From contig JALRDO010000003.1 of NCBI GenBank assembly GCA_023262185.1, positions 46,849-110,848 on the forward strand: a DNA stretch of 64,000 nucleotides, read 5' to 3'. Source of the stretch: Flavobacteriaceae bacterium (GTDB lineage Bacteria > Bacteroidota > Bacteroidia > Flavobacteriales > Flavobacteriaceae). Shown in pieces: positions 62,030 to 64,000 of the stretch. Each line of letters begins with the position of its first letter. Position 1 is the stretch's first letter. The notes below the pieces were generated by a model that worked only from the letters and a program-made list of their open reading frames with translations, ran no database searches and was not told the origin of the DNA. The position numbers and the translations under genes were made by a program.

Positions 62030-63598
62030 ATGAATGTAAAGATTCTGCTTCTAAGTTTATTTGTAATGATGTCGGCATGTTCTGCTGGGTCTAGTGAATT
62101 CTCTTCAAAATCATTAGAAGATAAAAAGCCAAATATCATTTATATTCTAGCTGATGACCTGGGGTATGGTGAGCTCGGGGTTTATGGTCAAAACAAAATT
62201 GAAACTCCGAATATAGATGCCTTAGCACGAGCAGGAATGCGTTTTACGCAACACTATTCAGGTGCTCCCGTATGCGCCCCAGCCCGATTTATGCTTCTTA
62301 CTGGAACTCATGCTGGACACGCATATATAAGAGGAAATGATGAATGGAATGAAAGAGGTGATGTTTGGAATTACAAAGCCGTTATACAAGACTCTAACCT
62401 TGAAGGTCAACGTCCTATTCCAAGAAGTACGGTATTGTTACCTCAAAAACTCAAAGAAGTAGGCTATCGCACCGGAATGGTTGGGAAATGGGGTTTGGGT
62501 GCCCCGCACACGGATGCCATACCAACAAAGATGGGATTTGACTTTTTCTACGGATATAATTGTCAACGACAGGCGCATACCTATTACCCAGTTCATTTAT
62601 ACCATAATGAACAAAGGGTATATATCGGAAATGACACCATTGCTCCTTCAACCAAACTTGCCGAAGGAGACTCTGAAAATGATCCAGAGAGTTATACAAA
62701 TTATACGCTCGAAGCCTATGCCCCTGATCTCATGTTTGAGCAACTTCTAAATTTTATAGGAGAAAGCAGCGAACAGGAAAACTCTCCTTTTTTTGCCTAC
62801 TGGGCTACGCCACTACCGCACAATCCTATTCAGGCCCCTAAAAAATGGGTTGATTACTATGTCAAAAAATTTGGCACTGAAGAGCCCTACATCGGCCAGC
62901 GCGGATATTTTCCGCATCAAAACCCAAGGGCCGGTTATGCCGCAATGATTTCTTATCTAGATGAAAATGTAGGCAAGCTAATCACCTTTCTTAAAGAAAA
63001 TGACCTCTACGAAAACACTTTAATTTTGTTTAGCTCAGATAATGGCGTTACCTATTCTGGTGGTACTGATGGTGTTTATTTTAATAGCTCTGGTGCTTTT
63101 GACGAAGAATACGGTCGTGCAAAAGGTTTTGTTTATGAGGGTGGAATCCGCGTACCGCTTATTGCCCAGTGGCCGGGTAAAATAGAGGCGCAGAGTCAAA
63201 CCGATCTTATATCTTCTCAATACGATATAATGGCTACTCTGGGTGAAATCGCAGGATTTAAATTAGAAAACCCTACTGATGGAATAAGCTTTGCCCCAAC
63301 ACTTATAGGAAATCCACAGAATGAAACACACGAATTTCTTTTCTGGGAATTCCCTGAGTACGGAGGGCAAGTGGCCATTCGAATGGGTGAATGGAAGCTG
63401 GTACGACAGCATTTAAAAGACGACCAAGACCCAACCCTTGAGCTTTACAATCTAGAAAGCGACCCTCAAGAAAAGAATAATGTAGCCAATGACTACCCTG
63501 AAATTGTTGCTAAGGCTGCACTTATATTCAAGGAGCAACATGAAAATTCAGAAATTGAAAGATTCAGAATTCCCCTTATAGAAAATAGTTTGTACTAA
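62030..63598 (+). CDS. Sulfatase (arylsulfatase family), lipoprotein
   Basis: This is a 522-residue lipoprotein (lipobox near Cys17, MMSAC) of the formylglycine sulfatase family. Metal residues in LADDLGYGELGVYG near residues 40-53 and the catalytic motif CAPAR (Cys82 to Arg86), converted to formylglycine by a maturase, are intact. GKWGLGAPHT near 156-165 and FSSDNGVTYSGG near 342-353 are standard. It probably removes sulfate from polysaccharides in the periplasm and pairs logically with the GH29 fucosidase 51 kb away. The ATG at 62030 was chosen because the signal peptide starts there; the frame opens 27 bases earlier. Confidence 0.93.
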   Translation: MNVKILLLSLFVMMSACSAGSSEFSSKSLEDKKPNIIYILADDLGYGELGVYGQNKIETPNIDALARAGMRFTQHYSGAPVCAPARFMLLTGTHAGHAYIRGNDEWNERGDVWNYKAVIQDSNLEGQRPIPRSTVLLPQKLKEVGYRTGMVGKWGLGAPHTDAIPTKMGFDFFYGYNCQRQAHTYYPVHLYHNEQRVYIGNDTIAPSTKLAEGDSENDPESYTNYTLEAYAPDLMFEQLLNFIGESSEQENSPFFAYWATPLPHNPIQAPKKWVDYYVKKFGTEEPYIGQRGYFPHQNPRAGYAAMISYLDENVGKLITFLKENDLYENTLILFSSDNGVTYSGGTDGVYFNSSGAFDEEYGRAKGFVYEGGIRVPLIAQWPGKIEAQSQTDLISSQYDIMATLGEIAGFKLENPTDGISFAPTLIGNPQNETHEFLFWEFPEYGGQVAIRMGEWKLVRQHLKDDQDPTLELYNLESDPQEKNNVANDYPEIVAKAALIFKEQHENSEIERFRIPLIENSLY

Positions 63599-63609
63599 GC
63601 AGAATTCCG

Positions 63610-64000
63610 TCAATCTTCAAGATTGAATTCGGTTCCGAAAGAAGCGAAGTGATACCCTTGAGCCTCTAACTCTATTCTGTCTTTACTAGAAGCAAAACGT
63701 GCAGGATTCGTATGATTAAAGTGCGTGAACCACACTTTATTTTTCTCCTCAGTTTTTAAAGAAGCCAGAAGCGATGCGGTCTCGATTATGAAAGGATGAG
63801 GAATTTCAGACATCGGCCTATTTATTTCACCGTCTTTTAAAAAGGTCCCATCAATTAAAGCAAAGTCAACTTCTTTTAAAAGCAGTTTGAGAGAATGGTT
63901 CCAGATGCTCCATTTATCAATATCAGGTATATAGAGTAATTTTCTGCGACGTCCTGAAATGAGAAATCCAACCGTTTCTGAGTATTCATCTCGGTGAGGC
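63610..64000 (-). CDS. MBL-fold hydrolase, PqqB-like (5' end cut off by the window)
   Basis: The last 129 residues of a metallo-beta-lactamase-fold protein are visible; the start lies beyond the window. Readable motifs: PHRDEYSETVGFLISGRRRK, then LYIPDIDKWSIWN, FALIDGTFL and WFTHFNHTN. These match the C-terminal half of PqqB-like hydrolases, of which many members are not involved in PQQ synthesis. The frame is continuous from the stop at 63610 to the right edge. It is convergent with the sulfatase gene. Confidence 0.83.
   Translation of the reverse strand, partial: PHRDEYSETVGFLISGRRRKLLYIPDIDKWSIWNHSLKLLLKEVDFALIDGTFLKDGEINRPMSEIPHPFIIETASLLASLKTEEKNKVWFTHFNHTNPARFASSKDRIELEAQGYHFASFGTEFNLED

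Noticed and set aside
1..64000. CRISPR arrays, rRNA genes, riboswitches
   Set aside because: No regular short repeats with spacers, no rRNA sequence and no riboswitch-like leader that I could recognise by reading. A covariance-model scan would be needed to exclude small RNAs.

Overview
The window looks like chromosomal DNA from a Bacteroidota bacterium, most likely a marine member of the Flavobacteriales. The basis is two SusC-type TonB receptors with CarboxypepD-reg domains, DUF4249, DUF4625, DUF3078, HYC_CC_PP and UPF0173 family proteins, many short lipoproteins, TAnnTTTG-like promoter elements, and GH29 plus sulfatase genes for marine-type polysaccharides. I cannot assign a genus. Both ends cut genes: an APC permease on the left and an MBL-fold hydrolase on the right.

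Layout. 1-10.9 kb: APC permease, membrane di-iron hydroxylase, a peptide-turnover run (M20, M19, GNAT), a DUF4249/TonB receptor pair and a GH29 fucosidase. 10.95-16.2 kb: tRNA-Val(GAC), whose 3' half is duplicated as a 43-bp perfect direct repeat at 16149-16191. Between the copies lies a compact, AT-rich integrative element, all on the minus strand: a tyrosine-recombinase-like integrase, a HUH Rep with HCH and YVTKY motifs, a 39-aa ribbon-helix-helix protein, 46-aa and 85-aa small proteins, a membrane zinc-ribbon protein, and a lincosamide nucleotidyltransferase-like cargo gene. 16.4-18 kb: RMD1/DUF155 protein and AMP nucleosidase. 18-24.7 kb: one tightly overlapping operon of an NRAMP-like transporter, pxpA, pxpB and pxpC (5-oxoprolinase), gluconokinase, 6-phosphogluconate dehydrogenase and gluconate permease, closed by a strong terminator.

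24.8-38 kb: a Tat-type PLP aminotransferase, then a heavy-metal (copper-type) locus: HYC_CC_PP protein, CusA, TolC/CusC, HMBD lipoprotein, PepSY protein, CusB fused to DUF3347, a small Cys/His membrane protein, a TonB receptor and two DUF4625 lipoproteins. The locus couples efflux with outer-membrane transport. 38-49 kb: Asp-box repeat protein, Cys/Met-metabolism PLP enzyme, Tat-type class V aminotransferase, esterase-like lipoprotein, M28 peptidase and a D-aminoacylase-like amidohydrolase. 49-52.5 kb: GroES-like protein, GNAT, a small membrane protein without an ordinary start codon, tRNA-Arg(CCT), UPF0173 hydrolase, a frameshifted K+ channel gene and an SDR. 52.6-64 kb: two long M14 carboxypeptidases, two proteins of unknown function around a nested palindromic promoter region, a SoxB-like 5'-nucleotidase, DUF3078, a sulfatase and the truncated MBL hydrolase.

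Together the genes suggest a heterotroph that lives largely on protein and peptides (M14, M19, M20, M28, D-aminoacylase, 5-oxoprolinase, PLP enzymes), with some sulfated, fucose-containing polysaccharide use and metal homeostasis. The least ordinary part is the tRNA-Val element, which combines site-specific integration with an apparently rolling-circle-type Rep and several uncharacterised small proteins.
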